A stretch of 64,000 bases of DNA from Amycolatopsis sp. 195334CR (GCF_017309385.1 NZ_JAFJMJ010000001.1:1116001-1180000); one strand, 5' to 3'. Shown: positions 1-10,186, counted from the stretch's first letter. Notes: generated from the sequence alone by a model not told the origin. Program-made: numbers and translations.

Positions 1-1264
1 CCTCGTGCACCACGTCCATTTTCGCAATTTCGTCCACAGTGGACTCCAGGGCGGCGTCCGGGGCCAGGTGGGTGACGATCACCAGGCTCGCGGTGGACAG
101 CCGGTCGCGCTGGCGGACCGCGGCGATGCTCACCCCGTTCGCCGCGAACGCCTGCGCCACCTGGGCCAGCACACCCGGCCGGTCCGCCACGTCCAGGCTG
201 ACGTGGTACCGCGTCGGGGTCTGCCCCATCGGGCGCACCGGCAGCGCGGCGTGCGCGGACTCGCGCGGGCCGAGCCCGCCGAGCACCCGGTTGCGGGCCA
301 CCGCGACCAGGTCGCCGAGCACCGCGCTGGCGGTCGGCGAGCCACCGGCGCCCTGGCCGTAGAACATCAGCTCCCCGGCGGCGTCGGCCTCGACGTAGAC
401 CGCGTTGAACGCGCCGCTGACCCCGGCCAGCTGGTGCGTGTTCGGGATCATCACCGGGTGCACGCGGGCGGAAACCGACTCACTGCCGTCCTCGCTGGTG
501 ACCCGTTCGCAGATGGCGAGCAGCTTCACCGTGCGGTTCAGCATCTTCGCCGCGGCGATGTCCGACGCGCTGACCGCGGCGATGCCCTCGCGGTGCACGT
601 CGGCGGCGGTCACCCGGCTGTGGAAGGCGAGCGAGGCCAGGATGGCGGCCTTCGACGCGGCGTCGTAACCGTCCACATCGGCCGTCGGGTCCGCTTCGGC
701 GTACCCGAGCCTGCTCGCTTCGTCCAGCGCTTCGGCATATCCGGCGCCGGTCGAGTCCATTGCGGACAGGATGTAGTTGGTGGTGCCGTTGACGATGCCC
801 ATCACCCTGGTGATCCGGTCACCGGCCAGCGACTCGCGCAGCGGGCGCAGCAACGGGATCGCCCCGGCGACCGCGGCCTCGAAGTAGAGGTCGGCGCCGG
901 AGGCGTCGGCCGCCTCGGACAGCTCGGCCGAGTGCTCCGCGAGCAGCGCCTTGTTCGCGGTGACCACGGACTTGCCCGCGCGCAGGGCGTCGAGCAGCCA
1001 GGTGCGGGTCGGTTCGATGCCGCCGATCAGCTCGACCACCACGTCCACGTCGTCCGCGGTGACCAGCGTCGCGGCGTCCCTGGTGAGCAGTTCGGCGGGC
1101 AGCTCGGGGTGCTTGTCCGGGCGGCGGACCGCGATACCGGCCAGCTCGACCGGCGCACCGGCGCGGGCGGCCAGCTCGGCCGCCTGCTCGGTGAGCAGCC
1201 GCGCCACCTCACCGCCGACCGTGCCGCAGCCAAGCAGGGCCACGCGGATGGGTTCGGACCTCAC
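1..1264 (-). CDS. hom: Homoserine dehydrogenase, C-terminus cut by window edge
   Basis: NAD(P)-dependent reduction of aspartate semialdehyde to homoserine, the branch step to threonine, methionine and isoleucine; cytoplasmic. About 421 codons are visible and the family is about 430-440 residues, so only the last few residues are missing. The N-terminus reads [18 protein letters not shown], a Rossmann dinucleotide motif. The visible C-terminal part ([18 protein letters not shown]) is an ACT domain, the usual site of threonine feedback inhibition. The GTG start at 1264 overlaps the lysA TGA as GTGA, so translation is probably coupled. The order argS-lysA-hom is the standard actinobacterial arrangement, and thrC and thrB would be expected just outside the window. 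Confidence 0.95.
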   Translation of the reverse strand, partial: MRSEPIRVALLGCGTVGGEVARLLTEQAAELAARAGAPVELAGIAVRRPDKHPELPAELLTRDAATLVTADDVDVVVELIGGIEPTRTWLLDALRAGKSVVTANKALLAEHSAELSEAADASGADLYFEAAVAGAIPLLRPLRESLAGDRITRVMGIVNGTTNYILSAMDSTGAGYAEALDEASRLGYAEADPTADVDGYDAASKAAILASLAFHSRVTAADVHREGIAAVSASDIAAAKMLNRTVKLLAICERVTSEDGSESVSARVHPVMIPNTHQLAGVSGAFNAVYVEADAAGELMFYGQGAGGSPTASAVLGDLVAVARNRVLGGLGPRESAHAALPVRPMGQTPTRYHVSLDVADRPGVLAQVAQAFAANGVSIAAVRQRDRLSTASLVIVTHLAPDAALESTVDEIAKMDVVHE

Positions 1265-2697
1265 GACACCTCCAAGCCCAGCATGTCCTCGGTGGTTTCC
1301 CGGCGCAGCAGCAACCGCGCCCCGCCGTTGCGCACCGAGACCACCGCCGGGCGCGGCTGGCGGTTGTAGTTGCTGGCCATCGAGTAGCAGTAGGCACCGG
1401 TCGCGGCGACCGCGAGCAGGTCACCGGGAGCCAGGTTGTCCGGTAACCAGCAGTCGCGGACCACGATGTCGCCGGACTCACAGTGTTTTCCCACCACGCG
1501 GGACAAGGCGGCGTTCGCTTCGCCGTCCTGGCCGTCGCCTGCCGCCCGCGAGACGAGCCGCGCGTCGTAGACCGCGTCGTAGAGCGAGGTGCGGATGTTG
1601 TCGCTCATCCCGCCGTCGACGCTGACGTAGCGGCGCACCGCGTTGTCCCCCAGCGTGACGTCCTTGATCGTGCCGACCTCGTAGAGCGTGACCGTGCCGG
1701 GACCGGCGATCGCGCGGCCCGGCTCACCGGCGATGCGCGGCACCGGCAGCCCGGCGAAGGCGCACTCCTTGCGCACGATCTCCCGGATCTGGGTGATCAT
1801 CTGAGCCGGCGGCGGCGGGTTGTCGCGATCGGTGTAGGCGATGCCGAAGCCACCACCGAGGTCCACAATGGACAGCTGGTCGACCAGTTCCGGGCCGTGC
1901 TCCTTGCCCAGTTCGGCGATCAGCCCGATGATCCGGCGGGCGGCCACCTCGAAGCCGTCGGCGTCGAAGATCTGCGAGCCGATGTGGCTGTGCAGGCCGA
2001 TCAGCTTCAGCGAACCCGCGTTGAGCACCCGGCGCACCGCCTCGGCGGCGTCCCCGGAAGCCAGCGAGAAGCCGAACTTCTGGTCCTCGTGCGCGGTCGC
2101 GATGAACTCGTGCGTGTGCGCCTCGACGCCGACGGTGACCCGCACCAGCACCTGCTGGGTGATCTCGCGGCGCGCGGCCACCTCGGCCAGCCTGGCGATC
2201 TCGAAGTAGGAGTCGAGCACCACCGTGCCCACCCCGGCGTCCACCGCCATCTCCAGTTCGGCGACGGACTTGTTGTTGCCGTGGAAGGTGATCCGCTCCG
2301 GCGGGAACTCCGCGCGCTGGGCGATGGCCAGTTCACCGCCGCTGCACACGTCCAGGCTCAGCCCCTGCGCGGCCACCCAGCGGGCGATCTCGGTGGACAG
2401 GAAGGCCTTGGACGCGTAGTGCACCAGCGCCGGGTCGTCGAAGGCCTCGGCGTACTCGGCGCAGCGGGACTTGAAGTCGGCCTCGTCGATCACGAACAGC
2501 GGGGTGCCGTAGGTCTCGGCCAGCTCCCGCACGTCGACCCCGGCTATCCGGACCACGCCGTCCGGGGCGCGGAAGGCGTTGCGGGGCCACACCTTCGGGT
2601 AGAGCCGGTCCAGTTCGCCCGAGGTGGACGGGGGGAACCCGGCGGTGTCCGCATGGGGATGGACCTCGGCGTACCGGGGTCCCGCGGGGTGAGCCAT
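1261..2697 (-). CDS. lysA: Diaminopimelate decarboxylase
   Basis: PLP enzyme that decarboxylates meso-diaminopimelate to L-lysine, the last step of lysine synthesis; cytoplasmic. 478 residues, normal for actinobacterial LysA. The PLP lysine is K97 in [16 protein letters not shown] (236-242), GGGFGI (281-286) and EPGR (325-328) are the phosphate-binding and cofactor motifs, and C406 in KHCESGD is the active-site cysteine supplied across the dimer. It begins 4 bp after the argS stop and overlaps hom by 4 bp, so the three genes form one operon. Confidence 0.97.
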   Translation of the reverse strand: MAHPAGPRYAEVHPHADTAGFPPSTSGELDRLYPKVWPRNAFRAPDGVVRIAGVDVRELAETYGTPLFVIDEADFKSRCAEYAEAFDDPALVHYASKAFLSTEIARWVAAQGLSLDVCSGGELAIAQRAEFPPERITFHGNNKSVAELEMAVDAGVGTVVLDSYFEIARLAEVAARREITQQVLVRVTVGVEAHTHEFIATAHEDQKFGFSLASGDAAEAVRRVLNAGSLKLIGLHSHIGSQIFDADGFEVAARRIIGLIAELGKEHGPELVDQLSIVDLGGGFGIAYTDRDNPPPPAQMITQIREIVRKECAFAGLPVPRIAGEPGRAIAGPGTVTLYEVGTIKDVTLGDNAVRRYVSVDGGMSDNIRTSLYDAVYDARLVSRAAGDGQDGEANAALSRVVGKHCESGDIVVRDCWLPDNLAPGDLLAVAATGAYCYSMASNYNRQPRPAVVSVRNGGARLLLRRETTEDMLGLEVS

Positions 2698-2701
2698 GAA
2701 A

Positions 2702-4357
2702 CTACATCCGTTCCGGCGCCGAAACGCCCAGCAGTTCGAGACCGTTGGCGAGCACCTGGCGCGCGGCCTCGCAGAGCGCGAGGCGGGCGAAGGTGAGCGG
2801 CGTGGGGTCCTCCCCGCCCTGCGGCAGCACGCGGGCCACGTCGTAGAACTTGTGGTAGGCGCTCGCGAGGCTCTCCAGGTACCTGGCGACGCGGTGCGGT
2901 TCCCGCAGTTCGGCCGCCTTCCTCAGCATTTCCGGGAACTCGCCGATCGTTCGGATCAGGTCGCCTTCCCGGGGGTGGACGAGCAGGCCGAGGTCCGGTG
3001 CCCCGTCGGCCTTGATGCCCAGTTCGGCGGCGTTGCGCTGCAGCGAGGCCAGCCTGGCGTGCGCGTACTGCACGTAGTAGACCGGGTTCTCGTTGCTGTG
3101 CTTGCGCAGCAGGTCCAGGTCGATGTCCAAAGTGGAGTCGACGGAGTAGCGGGCCAGCTCGTAGCGCGCGGCGTCCACGCCGACCGCCTCGACCAGGTCC
3201 TCCATGGTGATCACGGTGCCCGCGCGCTTGCTCATCCGCACCGGCTTGCCGTCGCTGACCAGGTTGACCATCTGGCCGATCAGCACCTCGACCACGGCCG
3301 GGTCGTCGCCCAGCGCGGCGGCGGCCGCCTTCAGCCGGACGATGTAGCCGTGGTGGTCCGCGCCGAGCATGTAGATGCACAGGTCGAAGCCGCGCTGCCG
3401 CTTGTCGTGCAGGTAGGCGATGTCACCGGCGATGTAGGCCGGGTTGCCGTCCTGCTTGATCACCACTCGGTCCTTGTCGTCCCCGTGGTCGGTGGTGCGC
3501 AGCCACCAGGCGCCGTCGGCGAAGTACAGCGCGTCCTCGTCCTTGAGCTTGGCCACCAGCCGGTCGACCTCGCCGTTCTCGTGCAGCGAGTTCTCGTGGA
3601 AGAACACGTCGAAGTCGGTGCCGAACTCGTGCAGGGCCCGCTTGATCTCGCCGAACATCAGCTCGATGCCGACCTTGCGGAAGGTCTCGTGGCGCTCGGC
3701 CTCGGGCAGCGACAGCGCGCTCGGCTCCTGGCGCAGCACCTCGGCGGCGACGTCGCTGATGTAGGTGCCCGCGTAGCCGTCCTCCGGTGCGGGCTCGCCC
3801 TTCGCGGCGGCGATCAGCGAGTTGACGAACCGGTCGATCTGCGCGCCGGCGTCGTTGAAGTAGTACTCACGGGTGACCTCGGCGCCCTGCGCGGCCAGCA
3901 CCCGGCCCAGCGCGTCACCGACCGCGGCCCAGCGCGTGCCGCCCAGGTGGATCGGCCCGGTCGGGTTGGCCGAGACGAACTCGAGGTTGATCCTGGTCCC
4001 GGCCAGCGCGTCACCCCGGCCGTAGGCCTGGCCCGCGGCCAGCACCTGGGTGATCTGCGCGCCCTGGGCGTCGGCGGCCAGCCGCAGGTTCAGGAAGCCG
4101 GGGCCGGCCACCTCGGCCGCCTCCACCCCGTCGGTCTTGGCCAGCGACTCGGCCAGCGCGTCGGCGAAGTCCCGCGGTTTGAGCCCGGCCTTCTTCGCCA
4201 CCTGGAGCGCCAGGTTCGTGGCGTAATCTCCGTGCTCGGGGTTGCGGGGTCGCTCGATCGTCACCGCGTCGGGCAGCACCGCCGGGTCGAGACCGCGGGC
4301 GGTCAGGACGTCCACGGCGGAGTTTCGGACAAGTTCGGCGAGATCGGCGGGAGTCAC
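2702..4357 (-). CDS. argS: Arginine--tRNA ligase
   Basis: Class I aminoacyl-tRNA synthetase charging tRNA-Arg; cytoplasmic. 551 residues from the GTG at 4357 ([10 protein letters not shown]). An upstream ATG would add about 90 residues with no family resemblance and would cross the divergent gene. The class I HIGH motif appears as HLGG at 137-140 in [10 protein letters not shown], and the KMSKS loop as VRMSKRAG. The C-terminal DALR anticodon-binding region ([11 protein letters not shown] onward) is present. A -10-like TAGAAT ends 7 bases before the GTG, which points to a leaderless transcript. First gene of argS-lysA-hom. Confidence 0.96.
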   Translation of the reverse strand: MTPADLAELVRNSAVDVLTARGLDPAVLPDAVTIERPRNPEHGDYATNLALQVAKKAGLKPRDFADALAESLAKTDGVEAAEVAGPGFLNLRLAADAQGAQITQVLAAGQAYGRGDALAGTRINLEFVSANPTGPIHLGGTRWAAVGDALGRVLAAQGAEVTREYYFNDAGAQIDRFVNSLIAAAKGEPAPEDGYAGTYISDVAAEVLRQEPSALSLPEAERHETFRKVGIELMFGEIKRALHEFGTDFDVFFHENSLHENGEVDRLVAKLKDEDALYFADGAWWLRTTDHGDDKDRVVIKQDGNPAYIAGDIAYLHDKRQRGFDLCIYMLGADHHGYIVRLKAAAAALGDDPAVVEVLIGQMVNLVSDGKPVRMSKRAGTVITMEDLVEAVGVDAARYELARYSVDSTLDIDLDLLRKHSNENPVYYVQYAHARLASLQRNAAELGIKADGAPDLGLLVHPREGDLIRTIGEFPEMLRKAAELREPHRVARYLESLASAYHKFYDVARVLPQGGEDPTPLTFARLALCEAARQVLANGLELLGVSAPERM

Positions 4358-4364
4358 CTGCAGA

Positions 4365-4370
4365 ATTCTA
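4365..4370 (-). promoter_or_regulatory. Putative -10 element of leaderless argS promoter
   Basis: On the minus strand the hexamer TAGAAT lies at 4370-4365 and the GTG of argS at 4357-4355. A start site 6-8 bases after the hexamer would fall on or next to the GTG, so the mRNA would have essentially no leader. No convincing -35 is seen. The intergenic space to the divergent DUF3105 gene is only 73 bp. Confidence 0.4.
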
Positions 4371-4430
4371 GGTGTGCCCCGCCGACCGGCACGAAGACGG
4401 TCCCGGGACCGAGTGAAAGGCGAACAGGGG

Positions 4431-5123
4431 ATGCGATCGACGACGACTGCGCTGGTCATCGCGCTGGTGAGCGTGTTGCTGGCGGGTGGCGCGCTGACCG
4501 GCGTGGCGCTGCTCACGGCCGAGCGGGCGGTGGCCGGGCAGGCCACGGTCTCCGAACGCGACCGCAAGCTCGCCGCGTTCATGCCATCGGAGGACAACCC
4601 CGACCCGTCCGGGGCCATCCCGGGCATCGTGCGGCGGGACTACGACCCCGGGCTGCACGTGGTGGCGCCGCAGCGGGTCGCCTACGACCACTCCCCGCCC
4701 TTCGGGGGCAGGCACGACCAGGTGTGGGCCGCGTGCAACGGCGTGGTCTACCCCACGGCGGTGCGCACCGAGCACCTGGTGCACTCGCTGGAGCACGGTT
4801 CGGTGTGGATCGCGTACAACCCGGACCAGGTCGCGGGTGACGAGCTGGCGAAGCTGGCCGAGCGGGTGGCGGGCAAGCCGTACCTGGTGATGTCGCCCTA
4901 CCCTGGTCTGGACCAGCCGATCTCGCTCCAGTCGTGGGGTCACCAGCTGAAGGTCCCCACCGCCGACGACGAGCGGATCGACCAGTTCATCACCGCGCTG
5001 CTGCTGAACCCGTCGACGTACCCGGAACCGGGTGCCCCGTGCGACAGCATGGCCTTCGACCAGGACGCGCCGCCCCCGTTCGACCCCACGCCGCCGGGCG
5101 CGGACGCGCAGCCGCCGATCTGA
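4431..5123 (+). CDS. DUF3105 membrane-anchored protein (paralogue 1)
   Basis: 230 residues. An N-terminal hydrophobic helix (residues 6-30, [14 protein letters not shown]) is followed by an extracytoplasmic DUF3105 domain with conserved segments [19 protein letters not shown] and [15 protein letters not shown]; invariant His, Cys and Trp could bind metal. Function of the family is not known. Start chosen at ATG 4431; an in-frame GTG at 4413 is possible. It is followed after 115 bp by a second DUF3105 gene whose domain is closely similar, so the pair looks like a tandem duplication. Confidence 0.85.
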   Translation: MRSTTTALVIALVSVLLAGGALTGVALLTAERAVAGQATVSERDRKLAAFMPSEDNPDPSGAIPGIVRRDYDPGLHVVAPQRVAYDHSPPFGGRHDQVWAACNGVVYPTAVRTEHLVHSLEHGSVWIAYNPDQVAGDELAKLAERVAGKPYLVMSPYPGLDQPISLQSWGHQLKVPTADDERIDQFITALLLNPSTYPEPGAPCDSMAFDQDAPPPFDPTPPGADAQPPI

Positions 5124-5238
5124 AACCTTTCGTAGCAGCACCCTCCTAAGCGCCCTACACCGACCAGACACCCGGTCCCTACACTGGCCGGGGTGCTCCA
5201 TGACCGGGGCGACGACGAGACGAGGTCGGTACAGCACG

Positions 5239-6129
5239 ATGGCAAGCGGCACGAAGAAAAAGGGCAAGCCGAAGAGCGCCGTGAAGTCGGCCCGCAGCTC
5301 AGTGGTGTCCAAGAAGGGCACCCCGTGGGGCACGATCATCGCGGTGGTGGCGATCCTCGCGCTGGCCGGGGTGGTGTTCGGCTACTACTACGTCAACTCG
5401 GCGGACAAGCGCGAGCAGAAGAGCCGTGAGGAAGCGGCCGCCGCCTTCGCGCCGTCGGCGGAGAACCCCGACCCGTCGCTGAAGATCCCCGGCATCGTCA
5501 CCCAGCAGTACGAGGCCAGCGTGCACGTGCTGCCCACCGAGCGCGTCGCCTACGACAAGACTCCGGCCTTCGGTGGTCCGCACGACGGGTTCTGGGCCGC
5601 CTGCACCGGCATCGTCTACCCGAACCCGGTGCGCACCGAGAACATGGTCCACTCGCTGGAGCACGGCGCGGTCTGGATCGCCTACAACCCCGACCAGGTC
5701 ACCGGCGACGCGGTGAACAAGCTGCGGGTGCGGGCCGAGGGCAAGCCGTACACGATGATGTCGCCGTTCCCCGGCCTCGACAAGCCGGTCTCGCTGCAGG
5801 CCTGGGGCCACCAACTCAAGCTCGACTCGGTCGACGACGAGCGCATCGACCAGTTCATCGCCGCGCTGCGGCTGAACCCGAGCACCTACCCCGAGCAGGG
5901 CGCCTCCTGCGACGCGATGGGCCCCGGCCGCTTCGACGTGGACGCCCCGCCGGCGTTCGACCCGACGCCGCCCGGCCCGGACGCCAAGCCGATGGACTAC
6001 AAGGGCACCGAAGGCGCCGCGGACGAGAACGGCGGCATGCCCGGCGCGCCGGGTGGCGTGCCCGGTGGCCTGCCCGAGGGCATTCCCGGCCAGCAGCCCC
6101 CGGCGGGGCAGCCCCCGGCCGGCGGATGA
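5239..6129 (+). CDS. DUF3105 membrane-anchored protein (paralogue 2)
   Basis: 296 residues from ATG 5239. A lysine-rich cytoplasmic N-terminus (MASGTKKKGKPKSAVKS), one membrane helix near residues 34-54 (GTIIAVVAILALAGVVFGYY), a DUF3105 domain with TPAFGGPHDGFWAACTGIVY and VHSLEHGAVWIAYNP, then a low-complexity Gly/Pro tail rich in PGG and QQPPAG. The paralogue just upstream lacks this tail. Its stop overlaps the DUF305 start (ATGA), so the two products are probably made in step. No enzymatic function can be assigned. Confidence 0.88.
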   Translation: MASGTKKKGKPKSAVKSARSSVVSKKGTPWGTIIAVVAILALAGVVFGYYYVNSADKREQKSREEAAAAFAPSAENPDPSLKIPGIVTQQYEASVHVLPTERVAYDKTPAFGGPHDGFWAACTGIVYPNPVRTENMVHSLEHGAVWIAYNPDQVTGDAVNKLRVRAEGKPYTMMSPFPGLDKPVSLQAWGHQLKLDSVDDERIDQFIAALRLNPSTYPEQGASCDAMGPGRFDVDAPPAFDPTPPGPDAKPMDYKGTEGAADENGGMPGAPGGVPGGLPEGIPGQQPPAGQPPAGG

Positions 6130-6857
6130 GTTCGCCCGAACCCGAGCGGGTGGTGGGGCTCGACGAGCACGAAGACGCCGTCGAGTCCCGCCCGGCCTGG
6201 TCGCGGGTGGTCATCCTCGGCGCCGCGACGCTCGCCGTGCTGCTGGTCGGCGCGACCATCGGCATGTTCCTCACCCAGTCGCTCGACCGGGACAGCGAGC
6301 CCGCCGCGGCCGCGCCCGGCCCGGTCGAGATCGGTTTCGCGCAGGACATGGCGGTGCACCACCTGCAGGCGGTCACCATGGCCAACTGGGCCCGCGACCA
6401 CTCCACCGATCCGCAGGTGCAGCAGCTCGCCTTCGACATCGCCAGCACCCAGCTCGAGCAGATCGGCCGGATGAAGGGCTGGCTGATGCTGTGGAACAAG
6501 CCCGAGCAGGCCATCGGCGGGTACATGACCTGGATGACCGAGCCCGGCGGGCACAGCCACGGCACGGCGGTGGGTTCGACGACGCCTGGCGGACCGCTGA
6601 TGCCCGGCATGGCCACGAACGACGAGCTGGCCAAGATGCGCTCGCTGTCCGGCAAGGAGCTGGACGTCTACTTCCTGCAGCTGATGCTCCGCCACCACCA
6701 GGGCGGCACGGAGATGGCGCAGTACACACAGGACCACACCGGGATGTCCGCGGTGAAGTCGTTGACGAACAGCATCCTCAAGTCGCAGGGCGCCGAGGTC
6801 CGCGTGATGACCGGCATGCTCGCGGACCGCGGCGCCTCGCCGCTGCCGTTCAGTTGA
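6126..6857 (+). CDS. DUF305 family membrane-anchored protein
   Basis: 243 residues: a cytoplasmic stretch, one membrane helix at about 27-52 (VVILGAATLAVLLVGATIG) and an exported DUF305 four-helix domain. The two repeated family signatures are present: AVHHLQAVTMANWA and LRHHQGGTEMAQ, each an HH-xxxx(x)-M pair. In characterised relatives such as cyanobacterial CopM this family binds copper, so a periplasmic copper-binding role is possible here by analogy. Translation is coupled to the upstream DUF3105 gene by ATGA. The 3' end overlaps the convergent dehydratase gene by 8 bp. Confidence 0.88.
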   Translation: MSSPEPERVVGLDEHEDAVESRPAWSRVVILGAATLAVLLVGATIGMFLTQSLDRDSEPAAAAPGPVEIGFAQDMAVHHLQAVTMANWARDHSTDPQVQQLAFDIASTQLEQIGRMKGWLMLWNKPEQAIGGYMTWMTEPGGHSHGTAVGSTTPGGPLMPGMATNDELAKMRSLSGKELDVYFLQLMLRHHQGGTEMAQYTQDHTGMSAVKSLTNSILKSQGAEVRVMTGMLADRGASPLPFS

Positions 6858-8541
6858 CCTTCGGCGCTTTGACCAGGAAGTCGAAGTCGCAGCCGTCGGG
6901 CGACTGGAGTACGTGCCGGTGGTACAGCAGTTCGTAACCGCGTGACGGCGCCGCCGGTGGGGTGAACCCGGCTCGCCTGCGCTCCAGTTCCCCGGCCGGG
7001 ACCAGCAGTTCCAGTCGTCCGGCGTCGACGTCCAGCTCGATCAGGTCGCCGTCGCGGACCAGCGCGAGCGGGCCGCCGACCGCGGCTTCCGGGGCCACGT
7101 GCAGCGCGACCGCGCCGTCGGCGGTCCCGCTCATCCGGCCGTCCGAGATCCGCACCATGTCCTCGACGCCTTCGCGCGCCAGCTTCGCCGGGATCGGCAC
7201 GTGCCCGACCTCCGGCATGCCCGGCCCGCCGACCGGGCCGACCCCACGCAGGACCAGCACCGAATCGGCGTCCACCGGGAGGTCGGGGTCGTCGATGCGG
7301 GCGTTCAGGTCGGTCACCCCGTCGAAGACCAGCGCGCGGCCGGTGTGCCGCAGCAGCTTGTGGTCCATCGCGGACCGCTTGATCACCGCGCCGTCCGGGG
7401 CGAGCGAGCCGGACAGCACCACCAGCGCGCCACCCTCGGCCACCGGCTGGTCGAACGGGCGCAACGCGGCACCGGTCTTCGGCTCGACCTCGGCCACCTC
7501 GTCGGCCCAGGTCTTGCCGCTCGCCGACGGCCGGTCGAGGTGCAGCACCGGCGCGAGTTCCTTGAGCACGGCCGGGATCCCGCCCGCCTCTGCCAGGTCT
7601 TCGAGCAGGTGCGGACCGGACGGGCGGACGTCGCCGAGCAGCGGCGTGGTCCGGCTCCAGCCGGCGAAGTCCAGCGGCACACCGACCCGGCCGGCCATCG
7701 CCGCGAGGTGCACCATCGCGTTCGTCGAGCCGCCGATCGCGCAGACCACGCGGAACGCGTCCTCGATCGCCTCCGCGGTGACCACTTCGGACGGTGGACG
7801 GCCTTCCTCCGCCAGTGCCACCGCGCGCGTGCCGGTGCGCACCGCGGCGTCCTGGCGCGCCGAACCGGTGGCGGGCAGCAGGGTCGAGCCGGGCAGCGCC
7901 AGCCCGAGCACCTCGGCCACGGTGGCCATGGTGGTCGCGGTGCCCATCACGTTGCAGGTGCCCACCCCGCTCATCAGGCAGCCCTCCAGCCGGTTCCAGT
8001 CCTGATCGGACAGTTCACCGCGCCGGCGCCGGGCGGCCAGCGGCCAGAAGTCGTCCACGGTCAGCGCTTCGCCGTTGAACCGCCCCACCGGCCGCGGTCC
8101 GGCGGCGATCAGCAGGGCCGGTTTCCCCGCGCTCAGCGCACCCATCACCTGCGCGGGAATGGTCTTGTCGCACCCGCCGAGCAGCACCACCGCGTCGACC
8201 GGGCTGGAGGTGATCATCTGCTCGACGTCCATCGCCATCAGGTTGCGCAGGAACATCGAGGTCGGCCGGACGAACGGCTCGGAGATCGAGATGGTCGGGA
8301 ACACCACCGGCAGGCCACCGGCCGCCAGCACCCCGCGCTTGACCGACTCGGCGACCACGGAAAGCCCGGCGTTGCAGGGGTTCAGCTCGCTGGCGGAGGA
8401 GCAGATGCCGATCACCGGGCGCCGGCGCACCTCCTCGCCGGAGCGGCCGGTCGCCCGCAGGAACGCCCGGTGCAGGAACCCGTCGATCGAGTCCTCATTG
8501 AACAGTGATCCGTCACCGCGCCGCGTTTCCTCTTGGGACAC
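6850..8541 (-). CDS. IlvD/Edd-family dehydratase, sugar-acid type likely
   Basis: Fe-S dehydratase of the dihydroxy-acid/sugar-acid dehydratase family, about 563 residues. The cluster cysteines are in SELNPCN, LLGGCDKT and GVGTCNVMGTATTM. The last motif resembles GTC-x-x-MGTAST of arabinonate/xylonate dehydratases more than the GACGGMYTANTM of true IlvD, so a sugar-acid substrate is more likely than branched-chain amino-acid synthesis (inference). Start: GTG 8541 (VSQEETRR) has AAGGGAG just upstream; an earlier GTG at 8556 overlaps the sigma-factor stop but has its purine-rich box directly abutting it. It follows the ECF gene closely and may be co-transcribed. Confidence 0.85.
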   Translation of the reverse strand: MSQEETRRGDGSLFNEDSIDGFLHRAFLRATGRSGEEVRRRPVIGICSSASELNPCNAGLSVVAESVKRGVLAAGGLPVVFPTISISEPFVRPTSMFLRNLMAMDVEQMITSSPVDAVVLLGGCDKTIPAQVMGALSAGKPALLIAAGPRPVGRFNGEALTVDDFWPLAARRRRGELSDQDWNRLEGCLMSGVGTCNVMGTATTMATVAEVLGLALPGSTLLPATGSARQDAAVRTGTRAVALAEEGRPPSEVVTAEAIEDAFRVVCAIGGSTNAMVHLAAMAGRVGVPLDFAGWSRTTPLLGDVRPSGPHLLEDLAEAGGIPAVLKELAPVLHLDRPSASGKTWADEVAEVEPKTGAALRPFDQPVAEGGALVVLSGSLAPDGAVIKRSAMDHKLLRHTGRALVFDGVTDLNARIDDPDLPVDADSVLVLRGVGPVGGPGMPEVGHVPIPAKLAREGVEDMVRISDGRMSGTADGAVALHVAPEAAVGGPLALVRDGDLIELDVDAGRLELLVPAGELERRRAGFTPPAAPSRGYELLYHRHVLQSPDGCDFDFLVKAPKVN

Positions 8542-8552
8542 AACAGCTCCCT

Positions 8553-9779
8553 TCACTCCTCCGCGAGCCGTCCGGCCCTGCCATGAAGGTAACGCTGCTG
8601 CGGCAGGCTCGTCGCACGGGCCGCCGCGGCGGTGTAGGACTCGCGGGCGCCGTCCCGGTCGCCCGCCAGTTCGAGCAGGTGGGCGCGGACCGCGTGCACG
8701 CGGTGGTCACCGGGCAACCGTCCGTCCACTTCGGTCAGCAATTCCAGTCCCGCGCGCGGACCCCGTGCCATCGCGACCGCGACGCAGTGGTTCAACGCCA
8801 CCACCGGGTTGTCGGACAACCGCATCAGCGCCTCGTACAGCGCGACGATCTGCGGCCAGTCGGTGTCCGCCGCGCTGGGTGCCTCGTCGTGCACGGCGGC
8901 GATGGCCGCCTGCAGTTGGTATTCGCCCACCGGTCCCCGCGGCAGCGCGGCGGTGATCAGCTCGATGCCCTCGGTGATGGCGGCCTGGTTCCAGCGGCTC
9001 CGGTCCTGTTCGGACATCGGCACCAGCGAGCCGCCGGGCCCGGTGCGCGCGGCACGACGGGCGTCGGTGAGCAGCATCAACGCGAGCAGCCCGGTCACCT
9101 CGCTGTCGTCCGGCAGGAGCGCGTGCACCACGCGGGTCAGCCGGATGGCCTCGGCGGTGAGTTCGGCGCGCTGCAGTTCGGGGCCCGAGGTGCTGGCGTA
9201 CCCCTCGTTGAAGATCAGGTAGAGCACGTGCAGCACGGCGGCCAGGCGCGCGGGGTCCGCGGGCAGTCCGAACGGGACCCCGCTGTCCTTGATGCGCTGC
9301 TTGGCGCGGCTGATCCGCCGGGTCATCGTCGCCTCCGGGACGAGGAAGGCCCTGGCGATCTCGGTGGTGGTCAGGCCGCCGACCGCGCGCAGCGTCAGCG
9401 CGATCTGCGAGGCGGGCGACAGCGACGGGTGGCAGCACAGGAACAGCAGGACCAGCGTGTCGTCGGCGGCCGGCTCGGACCGGTCCGCGGCGGGAGCCAG
9501 CCATTCCTCGGGCAGCACCTGCTGGGCCACGGTGTCCTCACGGCGACGGCGAGCCTGTTCGCTGCGCAGCAGGTCGGTCAGCCGCCGGGAGGCGACGGTG
9601 ATCAGCCAGGCGCGCGGGTTGTCCGGCACCCCGTCGCCGGGCCACTGCGTGGTGGCCGCGAGCAGAGCCTCCTGCACGGCCTCCTCGGCGAGGTCGAAGT
9701 GGCCGAACCGGCGGACCACCGCACCGAGGACCTGCGGCGCGAGCGGGCGCAGCAGGTCCTCGACCTCGGAGCCAGGCAT
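8553..9779 (-). CDS. ECF sigma factor, ECF42-like, with C-terminal extension
   Basis: 408 residues. The N-terminal third has sigma region 2 (RFGHFDLAEEAVQEALLAA, PRAWLITVASRRLTDLLR) and region 4 (ALTLRAVGGLTTTEIARAF, TMTRRISRAKQRI). A roughly 200-residue helical extension follows, including VALNHCVAVAMARGPRAGLELL and the ELAGDRDGARESYTAA region, which looks TPR-like. ECF42 factors have this layout, lack a classical anti-sigma factor and sit beside DGPF/YCII proteins, as here. The ATG at 9779 overlaps the partner's stop (ATGA), so the two are translated together. Targets are unknown. Confidence 0.9.
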   Translation of the reverse strand: MPGSEVEDLLRPLAPQVLGAVVRRFGHFDLAEEAVQEALLAATTQWPGDGVPDNPRAWLITVASRRLTDLLRSEQARRRREDTVAQQVLPEEWLAPAADRSEPAADDTLVLLFLCCHPSLSPASQIALTLRAVGGLTTTEIARAFLVPEATMTRRISRAKQRIKDSGVPFGLPADPARLAAVLHVLYLIFNEGYASTSGPELQRAELTAEAIRLTRVVHALLPDDSEVTGLLALMLLTDARRAARTGPGGSLVPMSEQDRSRWNQAAITEGIELITAALPRGPVGEYQLQAAIAAVHDEAPSAADTDWPQIVALYEALMRLSDNPVVALNHCVAVAMARGPRAGLELLTEVDGRLPGDHRVHAVRAHLLELAGDRDGARESYTAAAARATSLPQQRYLHGRAGRLAEE

Positions 9780-10186
9780 CAGAGGCAGAGGTCGCCGGCA
9801 GCTTCGAGGAGCGGCCGGACGTCCGCGTAGGCACCCTCGGCGAGCCCGGCGGGCGCCGGGCAGTCCGACAGCCGCGCGGCGAGTTCGGTGGCCCGGTCGA
9901 AGCTCTCGCAGTCGACGATCCAGTACCCTGCCAGCACTTCCTGCGTCTCGGCGTACGGGCCGTCCGTCCACACCGGAACGCCGTCCTTGCGCCCGGTGAC
10001 GCGGCGGGTGTGCACGGGTGCGTTCAGGCCGCGGGTCTCGACCAGTTCCCCGGACGCCTCCAGCTCGGCGTTGAACTTGGTCATGAACTCGTGCATCGGG
10101 GCGAAGTCCTCGGGCTGGAAGCCGCCCTTGCCCGCCATGGCGTCGTACTCCTGCTGCGAGCCGTAGCTGAGGATCATGTACTTCAT
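9779..10186 (-). CDS. DGPF/YCII-related protein, partner of ECF42-type sigma factor
   Basis: 135 residues, single YCII/DGPF fold. It begins MKYMILSYGSQQEYDAM and carries the diagnostic WTDGPYAETQEVLAGYWIV, the DGPF signature with Y in place of F. Such proteins are encoded next to ECF42 sigma factors and are thought to take part in the same signalling pathway or to be its target genes. Start ATG 10186 has GAGGAG about 5 bases upstream; a longer reading frame to 10264 has no family support. The stop overlaps the sigma-factor ATG. Confidence 0.9.
   Translation of the reverse strand: MKYMILSYGSQQEYDAMAGKGGFQPEDFAPMHEFMTKFNAELEASGELVETRGLNAPVHTRRVTGRKDGVPVWTDGPYAETQEVLAGYWIVDCESFDRATELAARLSDCPAPAGLAEGAYADVRPLLEAAGDLCL

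Noticed and set aside
2696..4840. A 714-codon plus-strand frame
   Set aside because: Shadow of argS on the other strand; it also runs through the real DUF3105 start in another frame.
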